Under the pieces are notes generated by a model, which was not told the DNA's origin, made no database searches, and saw only the letters and a program-made list of their open reading frames with translations. DNA of 64,000 nucleotides from Anaerolineales bacterium UBA6055 (lineage in GTDB: Bacteria; Chloroflexota; Anaerolineae; Aggregatilineales; Phototrophicaceae), in assembly GCA_002428985.1 (NCBI GenBank), contig DIYL01000062.1, forward strand, positions 1 through 64,000, read 5' to 3'. The position numbers and the translations under genes are program-made. This document shows positions 53,890 to 63,934 of this stretch, piece by piece. Position 1 is the first letter of the stretch, and each line of letters starts with the position of its first letter.

Positions 53890-55431
53890 TTATTCCCTTA
53901 CAGCTCGAATCAAACTGTGTCCGGTCATTTCAGCAGGTTGCTCAACACCGAGTAAGTCTAAGACAGTTGGCGAGACATCTGCTAAACGTCCCCATGTATA
54001 GAGATCATAGTAGTTCTTGTCGTCAATCACAAACAGTGACACAGGCCCGACAGTGTGATAAGTATGGGCTTCGCCTGTTACTTCGTCAATCATGCGTTCA
54101 CAGTTGCCATGATCGGCTGTAACAATGGCGACACCACCTTTTGCAAGTACTGCATCAACCAGTTTGCCCGCACATGCGTCAACAGTCTCCACTGCTTTAG
54201 TCGCTGCTTCTAACGATCCCGTATGTCCAACCATGTCCGGGTTCGCAAAGTTGACGAGGATAAAGTCATCATCTGCTTCTTGGATGCGTTGTAGCGTTTC
54301 TTCGGTGAGTTGCGGTGCAGACATTTCAGGTTGTAAATCATAGGTCGCGACTTTGGGCGATGCAACGATATTACGAGTTTCACCTTCAAATGGCTCTTCG
54401 TTGCGCCCATTGAAAAAGAAGGTCACATGCGGGTATTTTTCTGTCTCTGCTGTATGGAATTGTGTTTTGCCTGCGTTACTTAGGGTCTCAGCGAGGGTGT
54501 TTTTCAATAATTCGACGGGGAATAAGACATTATCAGTTAGACCGTCCATATATTCTGTCATTGTAATCAGGCGCAAATTATCGATGTGTTCGAATGTTTC
54601 GGCGCCATCAAAATCTGTTAAGATAAACGCCTGTGAAATTTGACGCATCCGATCTGCACGGAAGTTATAGCATAGGATCACATCGCCAGCATCAATAGTC
54701 AGGCTGTCATCATCACCAACAACTGTAGGTAGGATAAATTCATCGGTCACATCGTTATCATAGGATTGCTGAATCGCTGTTAGAGCATCTGGTGCCGTAT
54801 GGTCACTTTCACGGAATGCCATTGCACGATAAGCTTGATTTGTGCGTGCCCAGCGTTTATCACGATCCATCGCATAATAACGTCCACTGACTGACGCAAT
54901 CCGCCCATTGTTATCGGTCTCGATTTTTTCTACGAGGGCTTTACAGAATTCGAGACCGTGTTGGGTCGGTGTATCGCGCCCATCGGTGATGACATGCAAA
55001 ATTGGGTCAATGCCATTATCTTTTGCAATATCCATGAGTGCATACATATGATCCGAATGTGAGTGAACCCCACCTGTTCCCAGCAGACCGATCAGATGTA
55101 ATTTCTTATTATTATCTTTAACAAATTGTATCGCGTCTTTTAGCGGATCAATTTCGCCGAGTGTATTATCGTTGATGGCATTCGCAATTCGCGAAATATC
55201 TTGATAGACAATTCGACCTGCACCGAGGTTTAAGTGTCCAACTTCGGAGTTGCCCATTTGATTAGGGGTTAGCCCGACATGTTCGCCAGAGGTATGGACA
55301 ACTGCACGTTCACGGGTAGTCATCCAGCTATCAAAATTCGGGGTGTTACCTTGTACGACCGCATTACCATGTTCAGTTTCACGGATACCCCAACCATCTA
55401 AAATAATTAACATCACAGGCTTTCTTGCCAT
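53890..55431 (-). CDS. gpmI: 2,3-bisphosphoglycerate-independent phosphoglycerate mutase
   Basis: 513 residues, the normal family length. It interconverts 3- and 2-phosphoglycerate in glycolysis with two Mn ions. Motifs: LIILDGWG (Asp12), the catalytic Ser62 in QMGNSEVGHLNLGAG, HVITDGRDTPT, YNFRADRMRQ, NFANPDMVGHTG and TADHGNCE. ATG has AAGGA upstream. A membrane-protein gene lies upstream on the same strand (75-bp gap); the functions appear unrelated. Confidence 0.97.
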   Translation of the reverse strand: MARKPVMLIILDGWGIRETEHGNAVVQGNTPNFDSWMTTRERAVVHTSGEHVGLTPNQMGNSEVGHLNLGAGRIVYQDISRIANAINDNTLGEIDPLKDAIQFVKDNNKKLHLIGLLGTGGVHSHSDHMYALMDIAKDNGIDPILHVITDGRDTPTQHGLEFCKALVEKIETDNNGRIASVSGRYYAMDRDKRWARTNQAYRAMAFRESDHTAPDALTAIQQSYDNDVTDEFILPTVVGDDDSLTIDAGDVILCYNFRADRMRQISQAFILTDFDGAETFEHIDNLRLITMTEYMDGLTDNVLFPVELLKNTLAETLSNAGKTQFHTAETEKYPHVTFFFNGRNEEPFEGETRNIVASPKVATYDLQPEMSAPQLTEETLQRIQEADDDFILVNFANPDMVGHTGSLEAATKAVETVDACAGKLVDAVLAKGGVAIVTADHGNCERMIDEVTGEAHTYHTVGPVSLFVIDDKNYYDLYTWGRLADVSPTVLDLLGVEQPAEMTGHSLIRAVRE

Positions 55432-55506
55432 TGGTTTGTCCTTTTTTCAATAGATTATTCAAACATGCCCCTATTTTTAACACACAATGTTTAAGCCGAG
55501 AATAAG

Positions 55507-58047
55507 TTATTCATGCTGGCGTGATAACATCGTGATTGTTTGTGGGGGCAATGTGTCGGATGGGGTGTATAAATCATCTGCATCATAATTCGCTAGGTCG
55601 ATATCCAATTCAAAAATATCTGCTGGATTATCAATTAGACGAACGGATAAATCTGCACTCAATTCAAAAAATAGTGTGTTGTTGATCAGGTCGTCGGGAT
55701 TTGATGATGTAAACAAAGTTTCTTCGTATGGAAAGTTACTGCAAACATTGGCTTCTAAGCAGAAGTAGGCAAATGCTGGACGACTATCACCGTATAGGAT
55801 GTAGAGTGCACCATTGAACATATCGCGTCGAATGAATTCAAACATGCCGAGATCCTCTAGTGCCTCGCGGTCTAAGTCCGTCGTCAACAGAATATATGTG
55901 TCTGGTTCGACTTGAGGTGCAATTTTGACCAGATCATAGAGGATGGTTGCTTTGTTATCGGCACTGGTCATAAATTGGTCATGTTGTGATAGTAAACGGG
56001 TGGTTGCTGGAAATAATAGCACAATTGAAAAAACGAGTATGATTGCATGACGAATTGACTTCTGTTTAATAGGGTAGGTCACAATAAATAGTAGTCCCAT
56101 AATGACCAGTGCTGATGCCATTGGAACATAAAAATACATACGCCATAAATCACCACGATATAAAGGAATCCACATCAACACCCCCACTGAAGGCGGTATC
56201 AATGCAATCCCACTAATGAGTACTACAATATATCTGTAAATCGGTTTTCGATCGTCGTCTGATTGACGTGACAACCACCATGCAATGCTGATTGCTATTG
56301 TAACCATCAACACAACGATAATGAGATGTGCATTGTTGTTAAGGGATGATACTGCATTTTGCCAACCATCAATAAATGTGACTTGATAAACCTCTTGCAT
56401 GGTTCGTCGTAGGACGGTAAATGCCGATGGAGTCGCTTGATTCTCGTCGCCCGAACCACTTAACAGACCCGATTGATAAAATGCGCGTCCAGCGGTTGAT
56501 AAGAGCAATAGCAGAGCTACTTTGTAGGCAGGATACAAATACCAAATAGCGGTGAGATTGAAATTGCGCCATGATAATTTACGCTCACTGAGCCACCAGA
56601 GTAACGGCAACACAAGTAAGATGACATAAGCGGATTCATTAGAGAAGATATTGAATGATAAACCCCACCAAACTGCTAGTAACTTTAGACGTGATGGACG
56701 ATGCCGATAATCCAGAATAAAGTAGATAGCAATTAATAGGGTCACAGCGCTAAATTGCATCGGGAATGAACGCAACGACATCAATGCTGTATTGACTGGA
56801 TAGACCATGAATAAAATGGCAGTCAAAAAAGCGAAGAGATGTGAGAATTTGAGGTGTCGCAAAATTGCATAAATCATCACCACCTTGCCAAAAAACATTA
56901 TGAAGTTGACCAGGTGAAATCCAATAAACGACTCAGATGAAATGAGATAGGCGAGGGTGTGTGGGACAATAACCCAGTAGCGCGATACCATTTCACTTGC
57001 GATTAAATCACCAGATTTTCCACTGATGTATGATATGATGACCCATTCTTCCCAATGTCCGATACTCTCAAAACCGAATGGCATATAAATAATTAGAATA
57101 AATATGAAGAATCCAATAATTGCTATCATGTCGGGTGTTTTTCTAGTCGTGATTGCAAAATGTAATTTTTGATAAAGGAGAGGGATGAAGACTAATCCTG
57201 ATAAGACTAACCCGGTGACGGACAGAATGGCGAAAATGGTTGTTTGCTCTAAGTGAGGAAATACCGAAGGAATAGGTAAGGTATAGGTCGCCTCTTGTCC
57301 ATTTATGTCTGTAACAGCGAGGGTCGCCTCTGAGCCATCCTCAACACAATGCGTACTTGTAGTTGGATTCTCTCGATCTGTGACATCTTGCCCATTAAAC
57401 AGAATTTGTTCTGCACCCGATACTGACCAGCCGACAACAAGACATTCGTCAGGAAATACGATATGATCGTGTTCTGACCAAAATTGTAGGGATACAGTAT
57501 CCGATGAAACATTAATAGGTTGTGGTGAAGATGCCGAAAAGCGCAGTGTTGTTCCTACTACGGCGAGTAAAATGACAACACTTAAACTCTGTAAAATTGG
57601 AAAAGGCTTATCTGGTGTCAATATAATCAGCATATACAGCGTATACACAACCGTAAAGCCAATGCCGACAAACCCCGCCAGATATATAATTAAATCTGGT
57701 AAATAGTGGATATCGAGTGCCACATAACGATGAACACCGTTGCTATCAATGACATCAAATTGCGGGCTTGTTAAATCAATCGCAGGACAATATTCGATTG
57801 TTCCCTGACCAATTTGTCCATTCCCATCAATATATAAACCCTGAATCCCTTCAACCGCCCATGTAATTGTTGCACACTCATTGGATGAGAGTAGCCAGCC
57901 TGTATCCGCTTGAATGTCGATTTGTGTGTTTCCGTGTGTCTCTGTAATATGTGGCAATGGCTTGCTTTGTACCAAACCGATAAACCCAATACCAGCAATA
58001 ATTAGCAAGCTAACCAATGTAATGACGGGGATATATTGCTTTTTCAT
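55507..58047 (-). CDS. Large polytopic membrane protein, possibly GT-C glycosyltransferase-like
   Basis: 846 residues from ATG 58047 (AAGG five nt upstream). Two short beta (Ig-like) modules near the N-terminus (about 30-100 and 190-260, each with a Cys pair and WxV motif) alternate with hydrophobic helices, followed by about ten membrane helices (280-690) and a soluble C-terminal tail. The helix pattern and the YWVIVPHTLAYLI and FHLVNFIMFFGKVVMIYAIL segments recall mannosyltransferase-type GT-C proteins, but no catalytic Asp-Glu motif is certain. Its neighbour sqdB (UDP-sulfoquinovose) suggests envelope sugar work (inference). Confidence 0.75.
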   Translation of the reverse strand: MKKQYIPVITLVSLLIIAGIGFIGLVQSKPLPHITETHGNTQIDIQADTGWLLSSNECATITWAVEGIQGLYIDGNGQIGQGTIEYCPAIDLTSPQFDVIDSNGVHRYVALDIHYLPDLIIYLAGFVGIGFTVVYTLYMLIILTPDKPFPILQSLSVVILLAVVGTTLRFSASSPQPINVSSDTVSLQFWSEHDHIVFPDECLVVGWSVSGAEQILFNGQDVTDRENPTTSTHCVEDGSEATLAVTDINGQEATYTLPIPSVFPHLEQTTIFAILSVTGLVLSGLVFIPLLYQKLHFAITTRKTPDMIAIIGFFIFILIIYMPFGFESIGHWEEWVIISYISGKSGDLIASEMVSRYWVIVPHTLAYLISSESFIGFHLVNFIMFFGKVVMIYAILRHLKFSHLFAFLTAILFMVYPVNTALMSLRSFPMQFSAVTLLIAIYFILDYRHRPSRLKLLAVWWGLSFNIFSNESAYVILLVLPLLWWLSERKLSWRNFNLTAIWYLYPAYKVALLLLLSTAGRAFYQSGLLSGSGDENQATPSAFTVLRRTMQEVYQVTFIDGWQNAVSSLNNNAHLIIVVLMVTIAISIAWWLSRQSDDDRKPIYRYIVVLISGIALIPPSVGVLMWIPLYRGDLWRMYFYVPMASALVIMGLLFIVTYPIKQKSIRHAIILVFSIVLLFPATTRLLSQHDQFMTSADNKATILYDLVKIAPQVEPDTYILLTTDLDREALEDLGMFEFIRRDMFNGALYILYGDSRPAFAYFCLEANVCSNFPYEETLFTSSNPDDLINNTLFFELSADLSVRLIDNPADIFELDIDLANYDADDLYTPSDTLPPQTITMLSRQHE

Positions 58048-58094
58048 CGACACCTTCAATTTGATTTATCGTGTGTGAGGGCAAACATAGTCGG

Positions 58095-58126
58095 GGAAAA
58101 TGGGTTGAGAATTTACCCAACCCATT
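58095..58126 (-). terminator. Intrinsic terminator after sqdB
   Basis: On the minus strand AATGGGTTG, loop of about 10, CAACCCATT with TTTT at the end. It lies just beyond the sqdB stop codon. Confidence 0.75.
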
Positions 58127-58140
58127 AGGATATGATAAAA

Positions 58141-59340
58141 CTAGGCTTCAGTTTTTTCGTCAATGATGACAGACTTTTTACGGGTGCTATCCCAACGAAT
58201 ATCTGGAACGAGTGCTTCTATGTGTTCTTCGATGAGGTGTTTATTATCCATCAAGTCGAGCATGGTTTGTTTCATAACCGATTTGATGTCGTGAGTTGGT
58301 TCATAGCCGAGGTCAATTAAGTGTTGACGATCTGGATTGTAATAGTGTTCTTCGAGTTCTTTGCGTGGGTTGTCGTAGTGTTTAATCTCAACATTTAACC
58401 CAATTTCTGCACCAACTTCTTGTACCATTTCGGCAAGTTCAGTGATGGTATAAGCATTTTCGAATTGATTGAAGACGCGGAATTCACCTTCTTCAGGTGG
58501 ATTTTCAACAGCAAGGCGTAAACATGCCATTGAATCGACGAGCGGTAAGAATCCACGTTTTTGCTTACCAACACCGAATAAGGTTAATGGGTGACCAACA
58601 ATGGCTTGGCAACAGAATCGGTTGATCGCTGTGCCGAAGCATTGGTCAAAGTCTAGACGACTACGCAGGCGCATGTCATCGCCCATTTCTTCGATTTGTG
58701 TACCGAACACAACCCCTTGCATAATGTCGGTCGCGCGGGTGCCCCACATTTTGCTCGCGAAGTGGGTATTGTGTGAATCATGAACTTTACTTTGGTGATA
58801 CCAGCTACCTGCTTGACGTGGGAAGGGGAGTTTATCTTTGCGTCCACGGAATTCGACTTCAAAGAATCCTTCTGGAATATCGACATTAGGTGTGCCATAT
58901 TCACCCATTGTACCGAGTTTAACAAGATGTGCATCTGGAACAACTTCTTTAATCGCCCACAAGAGGTTTAAGTTGTTGACGACATTGTTTTGTTGTGTCC
59001 AAACACAATGTTGTTGATCGATCATTGAATAAGGTGCGGATGGCATTTGACCGAGGTGAACGACTGCTTCCGGCTGGAATTCTTCAAAGAAACCTTTGAC
59101 AAAGTCGTAATCAGTTAAATCACCAACACGGAAATCGAGGTCTTTGCCAAACTTCTCTTTAAAGGCTTGCAGACGGGTGTCACGATCTTCGATTGGTTGT
59201 GCACTTGTACCACCAACTTCGGCAACCCATTCACGACGTAACATTAAATCAGCACCAGCGACTTCATGTCCATGAGCTGTTAAATAAACTGCTAGCGGCC
59301 ATCCTAAATAACCATCAATACCAGCGATAAATACTTTCAT
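58141..59340 (-). CDS. sqdB: UDP-sulfoquinovose synthase
   Basis: 399 residues, an SDR-type enzyme that makes UDP-sulfoquinovose from UDP-glucose and sulfite, the first step to the sulfolipid SQDG. The motifs are close to the family: FIAGIDGYLGWPLA (NAD binding), LGQMPSAPYSMID, VKLGTMGEYGTP with the catalytic Thr, SWYHQSKVHDS with Tyr-xxx-Lys, and QGVVFGTQ. ATG 59340 has AGGAG upstream. No sqdX-type glycosyltransferase is in the window. The gene has its own terminator and about 130 bp of upstream region. Confidence 0.95.
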   Translation of the reverse strand: MKVFIAGIDGYLGWPLAVYLTAHGHEVAGADLMLRREWVAEVGGTSAQPIEDRDTRLQAFKEKFGKDLDFRVGDLTDYDFVKGFFEEFQPEAVVHLGQMPSAPYSMIDQQHCVWTQQNNVVNNLNLLWAIKEVVPDAHLVKLGTMGEYGTPNVDIPEGFFEVEFRGRKDKLPFPRQAGSWYHQSKVHDSHNTHFASKMWGTRATDIMQGVVFGTQIEEMGDDMRLRSRLDFDQCFGTAINRFCCQAIVGHPLTLFGVGKQKRGFLPLVDSMACLRLAVENPPEEGEFRVFNQFENAYTITELAEMVQEVGAEIGLNVEIKHYDNPRKELEEHYYNPDRQHLIDLGYEPTHDIKSVMKQTMLDLMDNKHLIEEHIEALVPDIRWDSTRKKSVIIDEKTEA

Positions 59341-59472
59341 ACATTACTCCTGCTAGTTGTCATATTCATATCTTCTCGAATTAGCGTAATCCGAACAATC
59401 TTACAAGGTTCAGCAAAGATTAACATGGTGACTATCCATAATATCTGTTGCTTATGTTGCATATATTACGAT

Positions 59473-61083
59473 TTAATTGACTCTAATCACAATTCCTTGA
59501 TTGCCTTCAAGTGTAACAACACCGTCCGATGATACCACGTTACTATTGTTGTGAGTACACATGACCATCTCACCTTGAAGTGGCAATGCAATTGATTTTT
59601 CTTGATTATTAAAATTGAGCGCAATAATAAGGTGCTCATCATCATGTTGGCGACTATATATAAATGTGTCCTCAGGACTATCGAAGGACTGATATACGCC
59701 ACTAAGCAGTGCAGGGCTTGTCTTGCGGAATGCGATTAGTTCTTGATGTAATGTCCATAAAGAATTTTCATCAGACATTTGGGCTTTGATGTTACGCTCT
59801 TTATAGTCGCTTGTAATCGGTAGCCATGTTGATGCTGTTCCTTCGGGGGAAAATCCGGCTAAATCGCTATCGTCCCACTGTGTTGGGGTACGACTGTAGT
59901 CACGGGTCATATGTATTCCAAGACGTTTGCCTTGAGGATCTTGTATATCTGCTTCAGTAATGTCACCATTAATCATGCCGATTTCATCCCCATTATAAAT
60001 TGTTGGGGTCCCACGTAATGTCAGCAATAGCATGGCTACTAGACGAGCTTGTCCTTCGCCTACTCGGGTTGCAACCCGATGGACATCATGATTACCTAAC
60101 ACATAATTAGGCCATTGACTTGTTTGAAGTGCATCCTCGTAGCGATCAACCGAAGTACGAACATAATCAGCTGACCATTCTTTTGGGTCGACAACGCTTG
60201 TACCCCCCAATAGGTCAAAGTTAAATGGCATATGGAATTCATCACCATCTCCGTAGTAAGTTAGACGTTCTTCTAGACCAAGCCAGATTTCGCCGATCAT
60301 CACGCGATCTTCAAATTCGTCGAGTGTGTCACGAACCTCTCGTATAAGAGCATGAATGCCATCATAGTGCATTGAGTAGATCTGTTCTTGCTTACCAAAT
60401 ATGTCATTTTCCGCCCGTCCACTTGCATCCTCGATGATGGGCTGATCTGGCATATCAGGATGCTTCCAGATGGTTATGACGACATCCATGCGTAACCCGT
60501 CGATACCCCGCTTCAGCCAAAAACGTACGACATCGAGCATCGCGTCTTTAACATCTGGATTACGCCAATTGAGATCTGGTTGAGTGGGTTCGAATTGATG
60601 AAAATAGTATTGTTGACGTTCTTCGTTCCATGTCCATGCTGGACCGCCGAAGATACTCCCCCAATTATTCGGGAGACTGCCATCTGATTTGGCATCTTTC
60701 CAGATATACCAATCTGCTTTGGGGTTATCACGGCTACCTTTAGATTCCTGAAACCACGCATGTTCATCGGAGGTATGATTAGGAACATAATCAATTAAAA
60801 CTTTAAGGTTACGTCGGTGTGCCTCGGCGATGAGTTGATCCATCGTTTCCAAATCGCCAAACATGGGGTCAACATCTGTATAGTCAGAAATATCATATCC
60901 AAAGTCATTCATCGGGGAGGGGTAAAATGGGCTCAACCAGATGGCATCAACGCCGAGTTCTACCAGATAATCAAGTTTATCAATCACACCCTGTAAATCC
61001 CCGATGCCGTTTCCTGTCGAATCTTTAAAACTGCGCGGATAAATCTGATAAAAAACAGCTTCTTGCCACCAGGCTAATGCCAT
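59473..61083 (-). CDS. GH13 alpha-glucosidase (oligo-1,6-glucosidase type)
   Basis: 536 residues, cytoplasmic. Catalytic residues are visible: nucleophile Asp200 (GLRMDVV), acid/base Glu265 (MIGEIW) and Asp333 (LGNHDVHR); region I is DYVPNHTSD. The N-terminus WWQEAVFYQIYPRSFKDSTGNG is typical of the GH13 alpha-glucosidases acting on maltose- or isomaltose-type oligosaccharides. AGGAGG lies five nt before ATG. It diverges from glpD across 151 bp. The exact specificity (alpha-1,4, alpha-1,6 or trehalose related) cannot be told. Confidence 0.93.
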   Translation of the reverse strand: MALAWWQEAVFYQIYPRSFKDSTGNGIGDLQGVIDKLDYLVELGVDAIWLSPFYPSPMNDFGYDISDYTDVDPMFGDLETMDQLIAEAHRRNLKVLIDYVPNHTSDEHAWFQESKGSRDNPKADWYIWKDAKSDGSLPNNWGSIFGGPAWTWNEERQQYYFHQFEPTQPDLNWRNPDVKDAMLDVVRFWLKRGIDGLRMDVVITIWKHPDMPDQPIIEDASGRAENDIFGKQEQIYSMHYDGIHALIREVRDTLDEFEDRVMIGEIWLGLEERLTYYGDGDEFHMPFNFDLLGGTSVVDPKEWSADYVRTSVDRYEDALQTSQWPNYVLGNHDVHRVATRVGEGQARLVAMLLLTLRGTPTIYNGDEIGMINGDITEADIQDPQGKRLGIHMTRDYSRTPTQWDDSDLAGFSPEGTASTWLPITSDYKERNIKAQMSDENSLWTLHQELIAFRKTSPALLSGVYQSFDSPEDTFIYSRQHDDEHLIIALNFNNQEKSIALPLQGEMVMCTHNNSNVVSSDGVVTLEGNQGIVIRVN

Positions 61084-61234
61084 ATTTACCTCCTGAGGTC
61101 AGTTACAATCGGCGTATTGTCGCAAAAAATTACCTGTTGAACAATGCAAAAATGCTTGTACATACTCTTTTAACAGAGACACGGTACAATACGAACATAA
61201 TGTTGAATGTTTATAGATTTTGTAAGGAGTCTTG

Positions 61235-62950
61235 ATGAATCGACAAGCGGTGTTACAGAAGATAAAAGACAATCCTGATGTGTCGGTATTGATTATTGGT
61301 GCAGGTGTAAATGGTATTGGTACATTTCGTGATCTTGCGTTACAAGGCGTTGATGTGTTGATGGTGGATCGCGCAGATTTCAGCTCTGGTGCAAGTGCTG
61401 GTTCATCGCATATGTTGCATGGTGGTATACGGTATCTAGAAAATGGTGAATTCCGCTTGGTGAATGAGGCATTACGTGAGCGCAACCGTATGTTGGAAAA
61501 TGCACCCCATTATTCCAAACCTCTGCGTACGACTATCCCAATTTTCCAGTGGTTTTCTGGTCTATTGAATGCGCCGTTGAAATTCTTAGATTTACTGGAT
61601 CGCCCGGGAGAACGCGGTGCAATTGTGATTAAAGCTGGGCTGACGATGTATGATTGGTTTGTCCGCAACCATCGCAACATGCCGACCCACGATTTTAAAT
61701 TTCGTGATGATGCGCTTAAAGAATATCCGATGATGAATCCGAATATTGTGTGTGCTGCGACCTATTATGATGCGTGGATGCCATATCCAGAGCGGATTTG
61801 TTTGGAGATGATTGTTGATGCTGAGACAGCTAATCCCGATTGTCATGCATTGAATTATGTCGGGGCTGTTGATGGTGATAACGAGACGGTCACACTTAAA
61901 GATGAACTCACAGGTGATGAGTTTACGGTTAAACCAAAGGTTGTTATTAATGCAGCTGGACCATGGATTGATTTTGTCAATAAACATATGGGGCAAAATG
62001 ATCAACGCTTTATTGGTGGGACAAAAGGGTCACATCTGATTCTGGATCATCCAGAATTACATGATGCGTGTAGTGGGAGTGAAATCTTCTTCGAAAATGA
62101 CGATGGACGGATTGTATTGATTTTCCCGTATATGGGGCGTGTGATGGTTGGCACGACGGATATTCGCATAGAAAACCCTGATGAAGCAGTTTGTACAGAC
62201 GATGAAATTGAATATATCTTGGGGATGATTGACAAAGTGTTCCCGTCGATTGCTGTGAATCACTCGCATATTGTCTTTACATTTTCCGGTGTACGTCCCT
62301 TGCCTTATAGTGATGCCAACAGTACGGGGCAAATTTCCCGTGACCACAGCATCAAGTCACTCCCCGCGACAGGTGGTTTACAATACCCGATTCACTCGCT
62401 GGTCGGTGGGAAATGGACGACCTTCCGGGCATTTTCTGAACATACAACTGATGTCGTTCTCAAAGATCTAAAGCAACCACGTAAAAGTAGTACCGCCAAT
62501 GTATCTATTGGTGGTGGGCGAGGGTATCCGCGTAGTGAGGAGGCCAAGAAAAATTGGTTGCAGAAGTTACAATACAAAACCGAGCTACCAATGGAACGCC
62601 TCGAGGAACTATTCGAGCGTTATGGTACATGGTCGGAAGAGGTTGCGGATTACGTCTCACAAGCGAACGATCAACCACTAAAGAATCATGCGCCATATAG
62701 TAAACGCGAAGTCGAGTTTATCGTAAGAGAAGAAAAACTTGCTCACTTGGACGACTTGATCTTGCGCCGTTCGCTCATTGGTATGTTGGGGCATGTCACG
62801 CCAGACTTATTGAATGAACTCGCGGACATCACAGCTTCTGTGATGGAGTGGTCTGATGAACGCAAACAAGAAGAAATTCAGCGCACAGTAGACATCATCA
62901 GCAAAAAGCACCGCATTGATATCAATATGGAATCTCCTCTTGCTGAGTAA
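61235..62950 (+). CDS. glpD: Aerobic glycerol-3-phosphate dehydrogenase
   Basis: 571 residues from ATG 61235 (AAGGAG five nt upstream; a TTG lies just before). FAD-dependent oxidation of glycerol-3-phosphate to dihydroxyacetone phosphate, feeding electrons to quinone at the membrane. Motifs: VLIIGAGVNGIGTFRDLALQ (FAD), SSGASAGSSHMLHGGIRYLE, VVINAAGPWID, GTKGSHLILDHPEL and GGKWTTFRAFSE; a C-terminal helical domain (about 435-560) as in GlpD. No glpF or glpK adjoins it. A bidirectional terminator follows. Confidence 0.95.
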   Translation: MNRQAVLQKIKDNPDVSVLIIGAGVNGIGTFRDLALQGVDVLMVDRADFSSGASAGSSHMLHGGIRYLENGEFRLVNEALRERNRMLENAPHYSKPLRTTIPIFQWFSGLLNAPLKFLDLLDRPGERGAIVIKAGLTMYDWFVRNHRNMPTHDFKFRDDALKEYPMMNPNIVCAATYYDAWMPYPERICLEMIVDAETANPDCHALNYVGAVDGDNETVTLKDELTGDEFTVKPKVVINAAGPWIDFVNKHMGQNDQRFIGGTKGSHLILDHPELHDACSGSEIFFENDDGRIVLIFPYMGRVMVGTTDIRIENPDEAVCTDDEIEYILGMIDKVFPSIAVNHSHIVFTFSGVRPLPYSDANSTGQISRDHSIKSLPATGGLQYPIHSLVGGKWTTFRAFSEHTTDVVLKDLKQPRKSSTANVSIGGGRGYPRSEEAKKNWLQKLQYKTELPMERLEELFERYGTWSEEVADYVSQANDQPLKNHAPYSKREVEFIVREEKLAHLDDLILRRSLIGMLGHVTPDLLNELADITASVMEWSDERKQEEIQRTVDIISKKHRIDINMESPLAE

Positions 62951-62960
62951 TTCAGCCATA

Positions 62961-62995
62961 CAAAGCCGACGGTAGTATTTAAATCGTCGGCTTTG
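62961..62995. terminator. Bidirectional terminator hairpin
   Basis: CAAAGCCGACG and CGTCGGCTTTG, an 11-bp perfect stem with a 13-nt AT-rich loop. It lies between glpD and the convergent VOC gene. Confidence 0.75.
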
Positions 62996-63004
62996 ATTCT
63001 GATG

Positions 63005-63424
63005 TTAGCTGTCCTTTGGTAAATTCTCGACTTGGCTAATCTCCAACAAGTGCCCATCGGGATCACGGAAGAAACAGCGAATTTCATAGCCGTGATTGTA
63101 AGGCGGTGTGATAAACTCTGCGCCTCTTGATTTGAGGGTCTCGTATGCGCCTTGACAGTTTGGCACACGAATAGTCATGGCATGGCTAACATGATCTGGG
63201 TTGTCTGGCTCAGCAAACGTTGTGTTTGGCTTATCAACGGTTGGCTCACCTCCTGTTACCAATAAAATCCATGATCCTAGAAAATCCAATACAACTGAAG
63301 TTCCACCGTATTCACGATAAATACTTGCACCAAGTACATCACGATAAAAATCACGCGCAATATTGACATCTTTAACCACCAAAATGTGGGTTAATGCCAT
63401 ACCATCTGTCGGAAAATCACTCAT
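63005..63424 (-). CDS. VOC superfamily (glyoxalase/bleomycin-resistance-like) protein
   Basis: 139 residues from ATG 63424 (GGA upstream; the TTG at 63436 is less likely). Two beta-alpha-beta modules: ALTHILVVKDVNIARDFYRDVLGASIYREYGG and the second with HAMTIRVPNCQGAYETLKSRGAEF; the end FRDPDGHLLEISQVE carries the usual metal-site Glu. Members are metal-dependent dioxygenases, glyoxalases or binding proteins; the substrate is unknown. It diverges from the DUF1801 gene. Confidence 0.88.
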   Translation of the reverse strand: MSDFPTDGMALTHILVVKDVNIARDFYRDVLGASIYREYGGTSVVLDFLGSWILLVTGGEPTVDKPNTTFAEPDNPDHVSHAMTIRVPNCQGAYETLKSRGAEFITPPYNHGYEIRCFFRDPDGHLLEISQVENLPKDS

Positions 63425-63508
63425 TATGTTATCCAATTTAGGCTACTTTACAGAACAAAAATTCTATAGTAAGGTGTTTATGTTCAAACAAATAATAAAG
63501 GTCAAACT

Positions 63509-63931
63509 ATGCTAAACCGTGCATTTGAAAACCCCGATGTTGAAGCTGTTTTCTCACAGTATCCTACCGCAGTTTATGATAAGCTCCAAGCACTACGAAA
63601 TATAATCTACTCAACTGCGTCTACTATTGATGGGGTGGGACAGTTAGAGGAAACGCTTAAATGGGGGCAACCAAGTTATTTGACCTCTGAGACAAAATCC
63701 GGCACGACGGTTCGTATTGATCAACTTAAGAATGATCCAAGTAAAGTTGCACTTTATGTGAGCTGCCAGACAACCCTTATTGATACATTTCGTAGTCGCT
63801 ATCCTGATTTAAACTATGAAGGAAATCGCGCGATACACTTTGCTGTTGATGACGAGTTGCCAGTCGACGTGGTTGAAGAGTGTATTGGTATGATTTTGAC
63901 CTATCATTTGAACAAACGCAAGGCATCTTAG
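63509..63931 (+). CDS. DUF1801 family protein
   Basis: 140 residues. The pattern LRNIIYSTASTIDGVGQLEETLKWGQPSYL is the DUF1801 (YdhG/YdeI-like) core, a small cytoplasmic domain; VALYVSCQTTLIDTFRSRYP and a C-terminal helix complete it. ATG 63509 has AAAGG seven nt upstream. The role is not known. Confidence 0.85.
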   Translation: MLNRAFENPDVEAVFSQYPTAVYDKLQALRNIIYSTASTIDGVGQLEETLKWGQPSYLTSETKSGTTVRIDQLKNDPSKVALYVSCQTTLIDTFRSRYPDLNYEGNRAIHFAVDDELPVDVVEECIGMILTYHLNKRKAS

Positions 63932-63934
63932 CCT